A DNA stretch of 5,790 nt from Ignatzschineria sp. (GTDB taxonomy: Bacteria > Pseudomonadota > Gammaproteobacteria > Cardiobacteriales > Wohlfahrtiimonadaceae): the NCBI GenBank assembly GCA_030151245.1, contig JASLEF010000173.1:1-5790 (forward strand), written 5' to 3'. The translations under genes were made by a program, and so were the position numbers. Positions 1 to 5,790 of the stretch are shown piece after piece. The notes under the pieces were generated by a model that was given only the letters and a program-made list of their open reading frames with translations, made no database searches and was not told the origin of the DNA. Each line of letters opens with the position of its first letter. The stretch's first letter is position 1.

Positions 1-64
1 AGATACAGAATTTGCCAATCATTGAGACAATTATGTGTGATGTATTGGTTTTTAAGCAGAAGTT

Positions 65-84
65 AAATCGAGACGACTCGATTT
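65..84 (+). promoter_or_regulatory. Perfect 8-bp hairpin in the argJ leader
   Basis: AAATCGAG (65-72) and CTCGATTT (77-84) are exact reverse complements around a four-base ACGA loop, ending 39 bases before the argJ start. The 3' arm runs into a short T stretch (82-85). It could be a weak terminator for an unseen upstream gene, part of the argJ leader, or a protein-binding palindrome. The pairing is seen directly; the function is not known. No convincing ARG box (TGAAT...ATTCA) and no clear sigma-70 promoter is visible in 1-123. Confidence 0.45.
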
Positions 85-123
85 TATGACCTATTTCAGT
101 CTTCAAAGAGTTAGGAGAAGAGG

Positions 124-1344
124 ATGATTACAATATTGAAAGACGGGACGGTTACGTCAACCCCGGGATTTCAAGCTGCGGGATTGACTGCAGGAATTAA
201 AGAGAGCGGAAAGAAAGATATTTCGTTCATATTTAGTGAAGCACCAGCGATTGCTGCCGTCGCTTTAACACAGAACAAATTCCGAGCAGCACCAGTGGAT
301 CTCTGTGCCAAGTTTATTGAACAAGATGAGCACCGAGGAATCATCATTAATAGTGGTAATGCCAATGCTTGTACCGGTGAGCAAGGGGCCGCGAATGCGC
401 TGGAGATGTGTGAAATTATAGCTAAAGAGATGAAGGTTCCAACGGAATCGATCTTTGTGGCGTCGACAGGGGTTATTGGAAAGCAATTACCCATGGAGAT
501 TGTCCGTAAAGGCTTGGCAGAAGTTCCCGCAAACTTGAGCCGTGAAGGGGGATTTGATGCGGCTCAAGCGATTATGACAACCGACTTAGCACCTAAGCAA
601 ATTTCTGTCTATTTTGAAATTGATGGGGAAATTGTCACGATTTCTGGAATGGCGAAAGGTTCTGGAATGATTCATCCTAATATGGCAACGATGATTGCGG
701 TATTAACTACAGATGCGAATATTACGAAAGAGATGTTGCAAAAGTCATTCTCTGCAAGTGTTAACACCTCATACAATATGATCTCTGTTGATGGTGACAC
801 GAGTACAAATGACTCTGCCTTTATTTTTGCAAATGGGCAGGCAAAGCATCCGATAATTGAGAGTAATAGCGATGACTATATCTTATTTAAGCGAGCTTTA
901 GATATTGTAAACCAAGCATTAGCAAAGATGATTGCGCGTGATGGAGAAGGGGCAACGAAATTATTAGAAGTTCGTGTTGAGCACGCAAGATCCCTCTCAG
1001 ATGCACAAAGTGTTGCAAAGTCAGTAATCACTTCAAGTTTAGTGAAAACTGCAATCTTCGGTGAGGATGCAAACTGGGGCCGAATTATTTGTGCCGTGGG
1101 AAATGCGGGTGCTGAATATGATCCTGCCAAAGTACAAGTCTTCATTGAAAATGGCGATGTAAGCGTTCAAATTGTCGCTGATGGTTCTGGTGCGGAATTT
1201 GATGCAGAAGTTTTAGATAAGCTTCTTAAAGAAGATACTGTCACCATTTTTGTAGACTTAATGAATGGGGGAAGCACCGCAACGGCATGGGGTTGTGATC
1301 TTTCGTATGACTATGTCAAAATTAATGCAGATTATCGGACCTGA
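124..1344 (+). CDS. argJ: ArgJ, glutamate N-acetyltransferase / ornithine acetyltransferase
   Basis: ArgJ moves the acetyl group from N-acetylornithine to glutamate, giving ornithine and N-acetylglutamate and so recycling acetyl groups in cytoplasmic arginine synthesis. Many homologues also use acetyl-CoA; the sequence alone does not show which type this is. The 406 residues match the usual family length. The self-cleavage motif lies at about 178-190 (KGSGMIHPNMATM), with cleavage expected between Ala188 and the nucleophile Thr189, giving alpha and beta chains. The oxyanion-hole segment STGVIG is at 114-119. Other family blocks are INSGNANACTG (75-85), SVDGDTSTND (221-230), ARDGEGATK (271-279) and FGEDANWGR (312-320), and the ending NADYRT is typical. 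The start is supported by AGGAG at 113-117, six bases upstream. The gene ends in tandem stops TGA-TAA, and argB follows 14 bases later. No frameshift or missing key residue is seen. Confidence 0.97.
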   Translation: MITILKDGTVTSTPGFQAAGLTAGIKESGKKDISFIFSEAPAIAAVALTQNKFRAAPVDLCAKFIEQDEHRGIIINSGNANACTGEQGAANALEMCEIIAKEMKVPTESIFVASTGVIGKQLPMEIVRKGLAEVPANLSREGGFDAAQAIMTTDLAPKQISVYFEIDGEIVTISGMAKGSGMIHPNMATMIAVLTTDANITKEMLQKSFSASVNTSYNMISVDGDTSTNDSAFIFANGQAKHPIIESNSDDYILFKRALDIVNQALAKMIARDGEGATKLLEVRVEHARSLSDAQSVAKSVITSSLVKTAIFGEDANWGRIICAVGNAGAEYDPAKVQVFIENGDVSVQIVADGSGAEFDAEVLDKLLKEDTVTIFVDLMNGGSTATAWGCDLSYDYVKINADYRT

Positions 1345-1358
1345 TAAAAGGATAAATC

Positions 1359-2237
1359 ATGATAACAAATCACGATAAAGCCCATATATTGGTCGAAGCG
1401 TTACCGTTTATTCGTAAATATGCCAATAAAACGGTGGTGATCAAATATGGTGGCGCAGCGATGGTGGATGAGAAGGTTCGTGATGAATTTATGAAGGATG
1501 TTGCGCTCATGAAATATGTGGGCATTCATCCCATCATTATTCATGGAGGGGGTCCTGAGATCAATACCATGCTTAAACGGGTGAACAAAGAGACCAAGTT
1601 TATAGAAGGAAATCGCGTTAGCGATGCTGAAACTGTAGAGATTGCTGAAATGGTTCTCTCTGCGAAGATTAATAAAAGTATTGTCGCGGATCTGAATAAG
1701 CTAGGGGCGAAAGCCGTGGGTTTAAGTGGTAAAGACGGGGGAATGATCACGGCTCGTAAGAAATTCATCGAGAAAGATGGACAAACGTTTGATATTGGAT
1801 TTGTCGGTGAAATCGCAGAAGTTAATCGTGAGCTCATCGATATTTTAGTGGGGCAAGATTATATTCCCGTTATCTCCTCCATCGGTATGGGGAGTGAGGG
1901 AGAGACTTTCAATATTAATGCGGATTATGTTGCCGGGGAAGTCGCTGCTGCGGTAGAAGCACATCGATTAATCTTTTTAACGGATGTGAATGGCGTTTAT
2001 AAAGATTTTGAAGATAAGAGCTCCTTAATAGCCGATATGACGGTGGATGCCGCACGGGATTATATTAAAAGTGGTGTTATTAGCGGCGGAATGATTCCTA
2101 AAGTGAATACCTGCTTAGAGGCGATTGAGCGCGGCGTTCATCATGTCATCATTTTAAATGGTCAAATTAAGCACTCCATTCTTCTAGAGCTATTTACAGA
2201 AGAGGGATGTGGCACGATGATTTATTGTGATGCGTAA
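1359..2237 (+). CDS. argB: ArgB, acetylglutamate kinase (long, probably arginine-inhibited form)
   Basis: ArgB phosphorylates N-acetylglutamate with ATP to N-acetylglutamyl phosphate, the second step of arginine synthesis, in the cytoplasm. It is an amino-acid kinase fold protein of 292 residues. Visible motifs are the phosphate-binding KYGG at 29-32 (Lys29), the IHGGGPEIN glycine loop at 61-69, GNRV at 84-87 (Arg86 expected at the substrate), LSGKDGG at 122-128, INAD at 186-189, LTDVNGV at 207-213 and SGGMIPKV at 242-249 with catalytic Lys248. About 20 residues precede the first beta strand, and the protein ends ELFTEEGCGTMIYCDA. Those two features mark the hexameric, arginine-inhibited kinases, unlike the shorter enteric enzyme. 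The start has AAGGA at 1348-1352, six bases upstream. It lies 14 bases behind argJ, so they are one operon. Feedback control at this step fits the recycling pathway run by ArgJ. Confidence 0.97.
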   Translation: MITNHDKAHILVEALPFIRKYANKTVVIKYGGAAMVDEKVRDEFMKDVALMKYVGIHPIIIHGGGPEINTMLKRVNKETKFIEGNRVSDAETVEIAEMVLSAKINKSIVADLNKLGAKAVGLSGKDGGMITARKKFIEKDGQTFDIGFVGEIAEVNRELIDILVGQDYIPVISSIGMGSEGETFNINADYVAGEVAAAVEAHRLIFLTDVNGVYKDFEDKSSLIADMTVDAARDYIKSGVISGGMIPKVNTCLEAIERGVHHVIILNGQIKHSILLELFTEEGCGTMIYCDA

Positions 2238-2314
2238 AAGAGAGTGGTTATGCGCTATTTTTAGAAAAAAGATGAAATAATCGCTGATCAACGAGTTTTA
2301 AAGAGAGTTTAAAG

Positions 2315-2342
2315 TATTAGCCCTACCTGTTTGGGGCTAATA
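2315..2342 (+). terminator. Stem-loop between argB and argD, possible weak terminator or attenuator
   Basis: TATTAGCCC (2315-2323) pairs exactly with GGGCTAATA (2334-2342), giving a 9-bp stem with a 10-base loop. The following bases are A/T alternating rather than a clean T run, so termination is likely to be partial if it occurs. It sits 78 bases after the argB stop and could end the argJ-argB transcript, act as an attenuator for read-through into argD, or stabilise the upstream 3' end. The pairing is seen; the role is inferred. Confidence 0.45.
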
Positions 2343-2355
2343 TATACATTATATT

Positions 2356-2379
2356 GTTGTTAAATATTGGGTTGTTAAA
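2356..2379 (+). repeat. Direct repeat GTTGTTAAA x2 upstream of argD
   Basis: The nonamer GTTGTTAAA occurs at 2356-2364 and again at 2371-2379, 15 bases apart, ending 29 bases before the argD start. The first TTGTTA resembles a -35 element, but no good -10 hexamer follows at 16-18 bases. The pair may be a regulator site or chance in AT-rich DNA. No ARG-box palindrome is recognisable in the argB-argD gap. Confidence 0.3.
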
Positions 2380-2408
2380 ACGTAGACATATCTAAAGAGG
2401 ATAAAAGC

Positions 2409-3572
2409 ATGTTACTGAATGTATATAATCGGTTTCCGGTCAATTTTGTCAAAGGAGAAGGCTTAACTTTAATCGATGATAAGGGTGATCGATATCTTGA
2501 TTTTGTTTCAGGGATTGCCGTGAATGCTTTAGGTCACGCTCATCCTAAAATGGTTGAAACCATTCAAAAACAAGCGGAAACATTACTACATGTATCAAAC
2601 CTTTATTACAATGAAGCTCAAAATAGGGCTGCTGAAAAACTGCTTGAAGTCACTAACTATGAGCGTGTATTCTTCTGTAATAGTGGTGCAGAGGCCAATG
2701 AATTAGCGCTTAAGATGGGACGTAAGTTTGGGAAGCAGATCTCCCCGACTAAAAATGTCATTCTCTATATGAAAAATTCATTTCATGGTCGTACCACAGG
2801 AACTTTAGCGGTGACAGGACAAGAGAAGTATCAAGCAGATTATCGTCCATTGATTCCTAATACCGTGGAGGTTGAGTTTAATAATGTCGCAGAACTTCAA
2901 GAGAAGTTTAATGATGATATCTGTGCGATTATTTTAGAGCCGGTTCAAGGAGAGGGAGGATTAGCCTCTGCAACTCCTGAGTTTATTAATGAAATTAAAG
3001 TATTATCTGAAAAACATAATGCACTAGTGATCTTTGATGAGATTCAATGCGGTCTATCACGCACAGGATCGGTGCTTTATTCTGATCAGTTACCTTTAAA
3101 AGCGGATATTGTGACGTTGGCAAAAGCTTTAGGGGGTGGTGTGCCTATTGGTGCTTGTATTACAAAAGGTCGTGCTAACGAGATCTTAGTGCCTGGAGAT
3201 CACGGTTCAACTTATGGAGGGAATCCTTTTGTGTGTAGCGTTGCATTGACGGTGCTCAATGAAATTACCACGCCTGAGTTTTTAGCGAATGTTCAAAAAA
3301 TGAGTGATTATGCTCGAACAAAGCTGACGGCCTTACAAGAAAAACACCCAGAAATGGAAGAGCTTCGCGGGCAAGGTTTGCTACTAGGATTTAAGCTAAA
3401 AGATGAAATTGCCGCGGGAGATTTTGTGAAAAAAGCGTTAGAACATAAGCTGCTTTTAGTGGCTGCCGGTGGTAATGTTGTACGTTATTTCCCTGCATTA
3501 ATTGTGACGGAGAAAGAGATTGATGCAACAATTCCGATTTTAGATCAGGTTTTTACTGAGCTGAAAAAGTAA
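2409..3572 (+). CDS. argD: ArgD, acetylornithine aminotransferase
   Basis: ArgD is a PLP-dependent class III aminotransferase that converts N-acetylglutamate semialdehyde plus glutamate to N-acetylornithine and 2-oxoglutarate; some homologues also act in lysine synthesis. The 387 residues are of normal length. The N-terminus (NVYNRFPVNFVKGEG, 4-18) is the usual family opening. Other motifs are NSGAEANE (91-98) for cofactor phosphate binding, SFHGRTTGTL (124-133), LEPVQGEGG (177-185), FDEIQCGLSRTG (209-220) with Asp210 for the pyridine nitrogen, LAKALGGGVPIGA (237-249) with Lys239 as the Schiff-base lysine, and HGSTYGGNP (265-273). The ending contains RYFPALIVT (359-367), where Arg359 probably binds the substrate carboxylate. 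The start has AAGAGGA at 2395-2401. It lies 171 bases behind argB, further than the argJ-argB gap, so separate or additional transcription is possible. A strong terminator follows. Confidence 0.95.
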   Translation: MLLNVYNRFPVNFVKGEGLTLIDDKGDRYLDFVSGIAVNALGHAHPKMVETIQKQAETLLHVSNLYYNEAQNRAAEKLLEVTNYERVFFCNSGAEANELALKMGRKFGKQISPTKNVILYMKNSFHGRTTGTLAVTGQEKYQADYRPLIPNTVEVEFNNVAELQEKFNDDICAIILEPVQGEGGLASATPEFINEIKVLSEKHNALVIFDEIQCGLSRTGSVLYSDQLPLKADIVTLAKALGGGVPIGACITKGRANEILVPGDHGSTYGGNPFVCSVALTVLNEITTPEFLANVQKMSDYARTKLTALQEKHPEMEELRGQGLLLGFKLKDEIAAGDFVKKALEHKLLLVAAGGNVVRYFPALIVTEKEIDATIPILDQVFTELKK

Positions 3573-3582
3573 TTTCACCATT

Positions 3583-3602
3583 TTTCATCATTATTGATGA
3601 AA
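3583..3602. repeat. Perfect inverted repeat TTTCATCA-TTAT-TGATGAAA after argD
   Basis: Two exact 8-base arms (3583-3590 and 3595-3602) flank a TTAT loop, beginning 11 bases after the argD stop. No T run follows, so it is not a standard terminator by itself. The right side contains TTGATGAA (3594-3601), the same octamer found twice ahead of the permease gene (4547-4554 and 4567-4574). It may be an mRNA 3'-end hairpin or a binding site for the neighbouring DeoR-type protein; the latter is inference. Confidence 0.4.
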
Positions 3603-3633
3603 GTTGAGCGTAAAACAGATAAAAGCTCGGATC

Positions 3634-3667
3634 AAAGCGCCCTCATTTTTAATGAGAGCGCTTTTTT
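3634..3667 (+). terminator. Intrinsic terminator of argD, possibly bidirectional
   Basis: AAAGCGC (3634-3640) pairs with GCGCTTT (3658-3664), and CTCATT (3642-3647) pairs with AATGAG (3651-3656). There is one C/A mismatch between the two stems and a three-base loop. A run of six T follows at 3662-3667, giving a textbook rho-independent terminator for the + strand. The converging regulator gene stops at 3678, only 11 bases away. On the - strand the hairpin is followed by just three T, so termination that way should be weaker. Confidence 0.88.
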
Positions 3668-3677
3668 AATGGGGTAA

Positions 3678-4433
3678 TTAGCTGTAAACGGTAATGCCTA
3701 GATTATTAAGCTCTTTAAGAGTGTTTTTAGGAAGATTCTTATCCGTAAATATTGCATCAAAAGCACTTATGGGGAGGGCTATAAATGTGGCGACTTTCCC
3801 ATATTTACTGGAGTCACTTAAGAGGTAGAGCTTATTGCTGACTTGTGAAATAGCTTCTTTTACAGGGACTTTATTCTCATCTGGTGTAGAGATACCACGA
3901 AGATTCCACGAAGAGGCTGAAACAAAGGCGATATCAATAATGAAGTTTTTGAGGGTTTTTGCCGCAATTTGACCAATGGCAGAGTTATTATCTTTACAAA
4001 TTCTACCGCCAGTATGGATAAGTTCTGCCTTGCTATGTTTAACGATAAAGCTAGCGATGACAAGATCATTAGTGATAATGGTTAAGTCATCTCGGTGCGT
4101 AATTTTTTTAGCAAGCTCTAAAACGGTGGTCCCGGCATCAAGGTAGATACATGCATTTTGAGGGATTTCTTCACAGGCAAGTCGGGCAATCCCCTCTTTT
4201 TCAGAGGTGTTTAAGCCGCCTTTTATTGTATGAGATGGCTCAAAAAACAGTCTTTCTGAGGCCCGAACTCCTCCAGAAACAGTTGCGACTTTTCCCTCTT
4301 TTTCTAGAAGATTGATATCTCTCCAAATCGTCATGTAAGAGACATTAAATATTTTACAAAGATCTTGAATACTCATCACTTCATTTTGTTGAATTAAATT
4401 TAAAATATTTTTCTGTCTCTCTAAAGGGATCAT
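3678..4433 (-). CDS. DeoR-family transcriptional repressor, YgbI-like
   Basis: A 251-residue DeoR-family regulator, normal in length. The N-terminal winged helix-turn-helix spans about residues 3-58: the opening IPLERQKNIL, the HTH at about 19-41, and the wing GKVATVSGGVRA (48-59). The C-terminal sensor domain has DAGTTV (99-104), TNDL (121-124), HTGGRI (140-145), the block ISTPDENKVPVK (181-192) and DSSKYGKVA (207-215), which in this family bind a phosphorylated sugar-type effector. The sensor blocks resemble E. coli YgbI and its Haemophilus homologue as I remember them, but no alignment was run. The start has AGAGG at 4442-4446 on this strand, eight bases upstream. It is divergent from a GntP-family permease, so it probably represses that operon and itself. 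One oddity is Trp37 in MTIWRDI, where the family nearly always has Arg (TIRRDL). Confidence 0.93.
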   Translation of the reverse strand: MIPLERQKNILNLIQQNEVMSIQDLCKIFNVSYMTIWRDINLLEKEGKVATVSGGVRASERLFFEPSHTIKGGLNTSEKEGIARLACEEIPQNACIYLDAGTTVLELAKKITHRDDLTIITNDLVIASFIVKHSKAELIHTGGRICKDNNSAIGQIAAKTLKNFIIDIAFVSASSWNLRGISTPDENKVPVKEAISQVSNKLYLLSDSSKYGKVATFIALPISAFDAIFTDKNLPKNTLKELNNLGITVYS

Positions 4434-4486
4434 CGCTTTAACCTCTGGATCTGGCTCTACTAAAGCTCTCTATCATATCAAATCTC

Positions 4487-4492
4487 ATTATA
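4487..4492 (-). promoter_or_regulatory. -10 box of the DeoR-type regulator gene
   Basis: On the - strand this reads TATAAT, a perfect sigma-70 -10 hexamer, 53 bases before the regulator start codon. At 17 bases upstream the -35 position reads TCATGA, a poor match to TTGACA. A weak -35 suits a promoter that is modest or controlled. The -10 match is seen; promoter activity is inferred. Confidence 0.5.
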
Positions 4493-4516
4493 CTCATCAT
4501 TTTTAATCATCATGAG
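4493..4516. promoter_or_regulatory. Imperfect inverted repeat, possible autoregulatory operator
   Basis: CTCATCAT (4493-4500) and ATCATGAG (4509-4516) match as inverted arms at seven of eight positions, separated by eight bases. The element starts directly beside the regulator's TATAAT and covers its spacer and -35 position. A protein bound here would block the regulator's own promoter. Operator function is inferred from position. Confidence 0.35.
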
Positions 4517-4544
4517 GGCTTTGAAAAATAGATCTAGAGCATCT

Positions 4545-4604
4545 TTTTGATGAAATATGTTGAGTTTTGATGAAGTGTGGTTAATATTGATGTTGGTGTA
4601 TATG
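4545..4604 (+). repeat. Three tandem 20-bp units with phased TTGATG motif
   Basis: TTGATG occurs at 4547-4552, 4567-4572 and 4587-4592, each exactly 20 bases from the next. Units one and two (4545-4564, 4565-4584) share the first ten bases TTTTGATGAA and 15 of 20 positions overall; unit three (4585-4604) keeps the TTGATG core but has diverged around it. Twenty bases is about two turns of B-DNA, so the motifs lie on the same helix face. DeoR-family proteins often bind tandem repeats, which makes this the best candidate operator for the divergent permease operon. Confidence 0.55.
4560..4587 (+). promoter_or_regulatory. Candidate promoter of the permease gene
   Basis: TTGAGT (4560-4565) as -35 and TAATAT (4582-4587) as -10 are separated by 16 bases, placing a start point near 4594 and a leader of roughly 37 bases. 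Both hexamers are only four of six matches. The phased TTGATG copies would then lie upstream of the -35, within the spacer, and at the start site, as expected of a repressor array. Weak by sequence alone. Confidence 0.3.
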
Positions 4605-4616
4605 AAATATGACTAT

Positions 4617-4623
4617 AAGAGGA
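4617..4623 (+). promoter_or_regulatory. Ribosome binding site that sets the permease start
   Basis: AAGAGGA lies seven bases before ATG 4631. Another in-frame ATG at 4625 lies only one base after this site, too close for normal initiation, so 4631 is the better start. The argD gene has the same AAGAGGA element. Confidence 0.65.
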
Positions 4624-4630
4624 TATGGAT

Positions 4631-5790
4631 ATGAATCAAACTTATTTATTATTGACAGCCCTAGTAGGAGTCTTAGGGCTGTTACTAATGGTTATTCGAT
4701 ATAAGGTACAACCTTTTGTTGCGTTATTATTAGTAAGTGTCTTTGTGGCATTAGCAAGTGGTATTCCCATCGATAATGTTGTTGGAGTGATGACATCAGG
4801 AATGGGGAAAGTATTAGGATCTGTCACAATGATTGTAGGGCTTGGTGCTATGCTAGGCCAGATGGTCGAAAAATCTGGTGGTGCGGAATCCATAGCTAAT
4901 TATTTTAATCGCTTATTAGGATCTAAAAGAGCGATTCCGGCATTAACCATTGCGGCTTTTATTTTAGGAATACCTGTATTTTTTGATGTAGGCTTTATTA
5001 TTTTGGCGCCTATTATTTATGGATTTGCAAGAGTTGCGGGAGTCCCAGCTTTAAAGGTTGGATTACCTGTTGCAGGTATTATGTTAGCCGTTCATGTTGC
5101 ATTGCCTCCGCATCCAGGTCCGGTATCAGCGGCTGGATTAATGGGAGCTGATGTCGGTCTACTAACCATTTTAGGAACTATGATCTGTATTCCTGTGGGA
5201 ATTGTGAGTTACTATGCCTCTAAATGGATTAATCGTAAAAGTTACGCCAACTTATTAGCTAGCGATGTCACAGAAGCGTTTAATCAAGGAGAGGAAAATA
5301 GTAATGATTTACGTAGAGTTCCAAATCCTTATCTTATTGCCTTTTTGATTGTGGCACCGATATTTTTAATTATGTTAGGAACGGTATCTAACGTTCTAAT
5401 TTCAGGTGAGTCAAATGCGAAAGCCCTCTTTAATTTCTTAGGGGCACCTGTTATTGCGCTAATTATTGGGCTTTTATTAGCCTTTTATTTCTTAGGTATT
5501 CGTCGTCATTGGTCACTTGAGAAAATTAGTCAGGTGATGGGGGAAGCTATGCCGACTGCTGCGGTTGTTATTATGGTGACCGGTGCCGGAGGTGTTTTTG
5601 GTAATGTGCTAGTAGAATCAGGTGTTGGTAAAGCATTATCAGATATGCTCACATCAATAGGTTTGCCAATCATGTTAGCCGCTTTCTTAATATCTCTTGC
5701 CCTGCGTGCCTCACAAGGTTCAGCAACGGTCGCGATTTTAACCACGGGGGGGTTATTATCAGAATCCATGATGGGATTTAATGCAACAGA
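4631..5790 (+). CDS. GntP-family sugar-acid permease, YgbN-like (3' end cut by the window)
   Basis: An inner-membrane symporter of the gluconate permease (GntP) family, importing a sugar acid. The frame is open from 4631 to the window end, giving 386 residues; family members are about 440-455 long, so some 55-70 C-terminal residues lie outside. Hydrophobic segments are visible at about 4-22, 26-43, 62-76, 101-130, 144-165, 174-195, 232-256, 268-290, 309-326 and 344-360. Family motifs are GLGAMLGQMVEKSGGAESIA (70-89), IPVFFDVGFIILAPI (114-128), HVALPPHPGP (155-164) and LRASQGSATVAI (358-369). A charged loop at about 211-229 separates the two halves. It resembles E. coli YgbN as I remember it more than the classical gluconate carriers, which suggests a four-carbon acid such as threonate or erythronate. 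Divergent from a YgbI-like repressor; catabolic genes probably follow downstream. Confidence 0.93.
   Translation, partial: MNQTYLLLTALVGVLGLLLMVIRYKVQPFVALLLVSVFVALASGIPIDNVVGVMTSGMGKVLGSVTMIVGLGAMLGQMVEKSGGAESIANYFNRLLGSKRAIPALTIAAFILGIPVFFDVGFIILAPIIYGFARVAGVPALKVGLPVAGIMLAVHVALPPHPGPVSAAGLMGADVGLLTILGTMICIPVGIVSYYASKWINRKSYANLLASDVTEAFNQGEENSNDLRRVPNPYLIAFLIVAPIFLIMLGTVSNVLISGESNAKALFNFLGAPVIALIIGLLLAFYFLGIRRHWSLEKISQVMGEAMPTAAVVIMVTGAGGVFGNVLVESGVGKALSDMLTSIGLPIMLAAFLISLALRASQGSATVAILTTGGLLSESMMGFNAT

Noticed and set aside
3..89. Open frame at the left edge as the tail of an upstream gene
   Set aside because: About 28 residues with no recognisable ending and no ArgC-like C-terminus; the other frames are equally unremarkable.
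1..123. ARG box or sigma-70 promoter for argJ
   Set aside because: TTGAGA (22-27) has no acceptable -10 at 16-18 bases, and no TGAAT/ATTCA palindrome is present.
1541..1837. Antisense open frame inside argB
   Set aside because: It lies wholly within a strongly conserved gene on the other strand and its translation is not protein-like.
4573..4604. CRP-type site in the permease promoter
   Set aside because: GTGTG is followed by no matching TCACA half-site at the required spacing.
4602..4634. Ten-codon frame (MKYDYKRIWI) overlapping the permease start as a possible leader peptide
   Set aside because: It has no ribosome binding site of its own, is very short, and has no codon pattern suggesting attenuation; chance is likely.
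4642..4893. Antisense open frame inside the permease gene
   Set aside because: Low-complexity translation rich in Thr and Pro, with no domain; it is a by-product of the membrane protein's codon pattern. The same holds for an antisense frame at 5530-5769.

Overview
The window holds four complete genes and one truncated gene, all from core metabolism or sugar-acid catabolism. Base composition is AT-rich, and CGT is common for arginine. The right-hand regulator and permease closely resemble, from memory, the proteobacterial YgbI and YgbN families. Together this suggests a low-GC Gram-negative bacterium, perhaps a gammaproteobacterium outside the enterics. A Firmicutes or Negativicutes source cannot be excluded, because the arginine genes have the form common there: argJ-argB-argD together, with a long N-terminal extension on ArgB. 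The host assignment is a guess.

Left part (1-3670): arginine biosynthesis on the + strand. A 123-base leader carries a small hairpin and precedes argJ (N-acetylornithine:glutamate acetyltransferase). argB (N-acetylglutamate kinase) follows 14 bases later, so the two are almost certainly one transcript. argD (acetylornithine aminotransferase) starts 171 bases after argB. That gap holds a 9-bp stem-loop and a short direct repeat, so argD may be partly independent. A strong intrinsic terminator closes argD and is placed to serve the converging regulator gene as well. ArgJ, ArgB and ArgD cover acetylation of glutamate, its phosphorylation, the transamination to acetylornithine, and acetyl-group recycling to give ornithine. 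The reductase step (ArgC) is not in the window.

Right part (3678-5790): a DeoR-family repressor on the - strand is divergent from a GntP-family permease on the + strand that runs off the window end. The regulator looks like YgbI and the permease like YgbN. In known genomes these sit with the otn/ygb genes for degrading four-carbon sugar acids such as threonate and erythronate, so this is probably the left edge of such a catabolic operon. The 197-base divergent region is the most interesting non-coding stretch. It has three TTGATG motifs spaced exactly 20 bp apart ahead of the permease, a consensus TATAAT for the regulator, and an imperfect inverted repeat immediately upstream of that -10 box. 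Nothing here looks like a mobile element, CRISPR array, defence system or RNA gene, and I see no undescribed multi-gene system.
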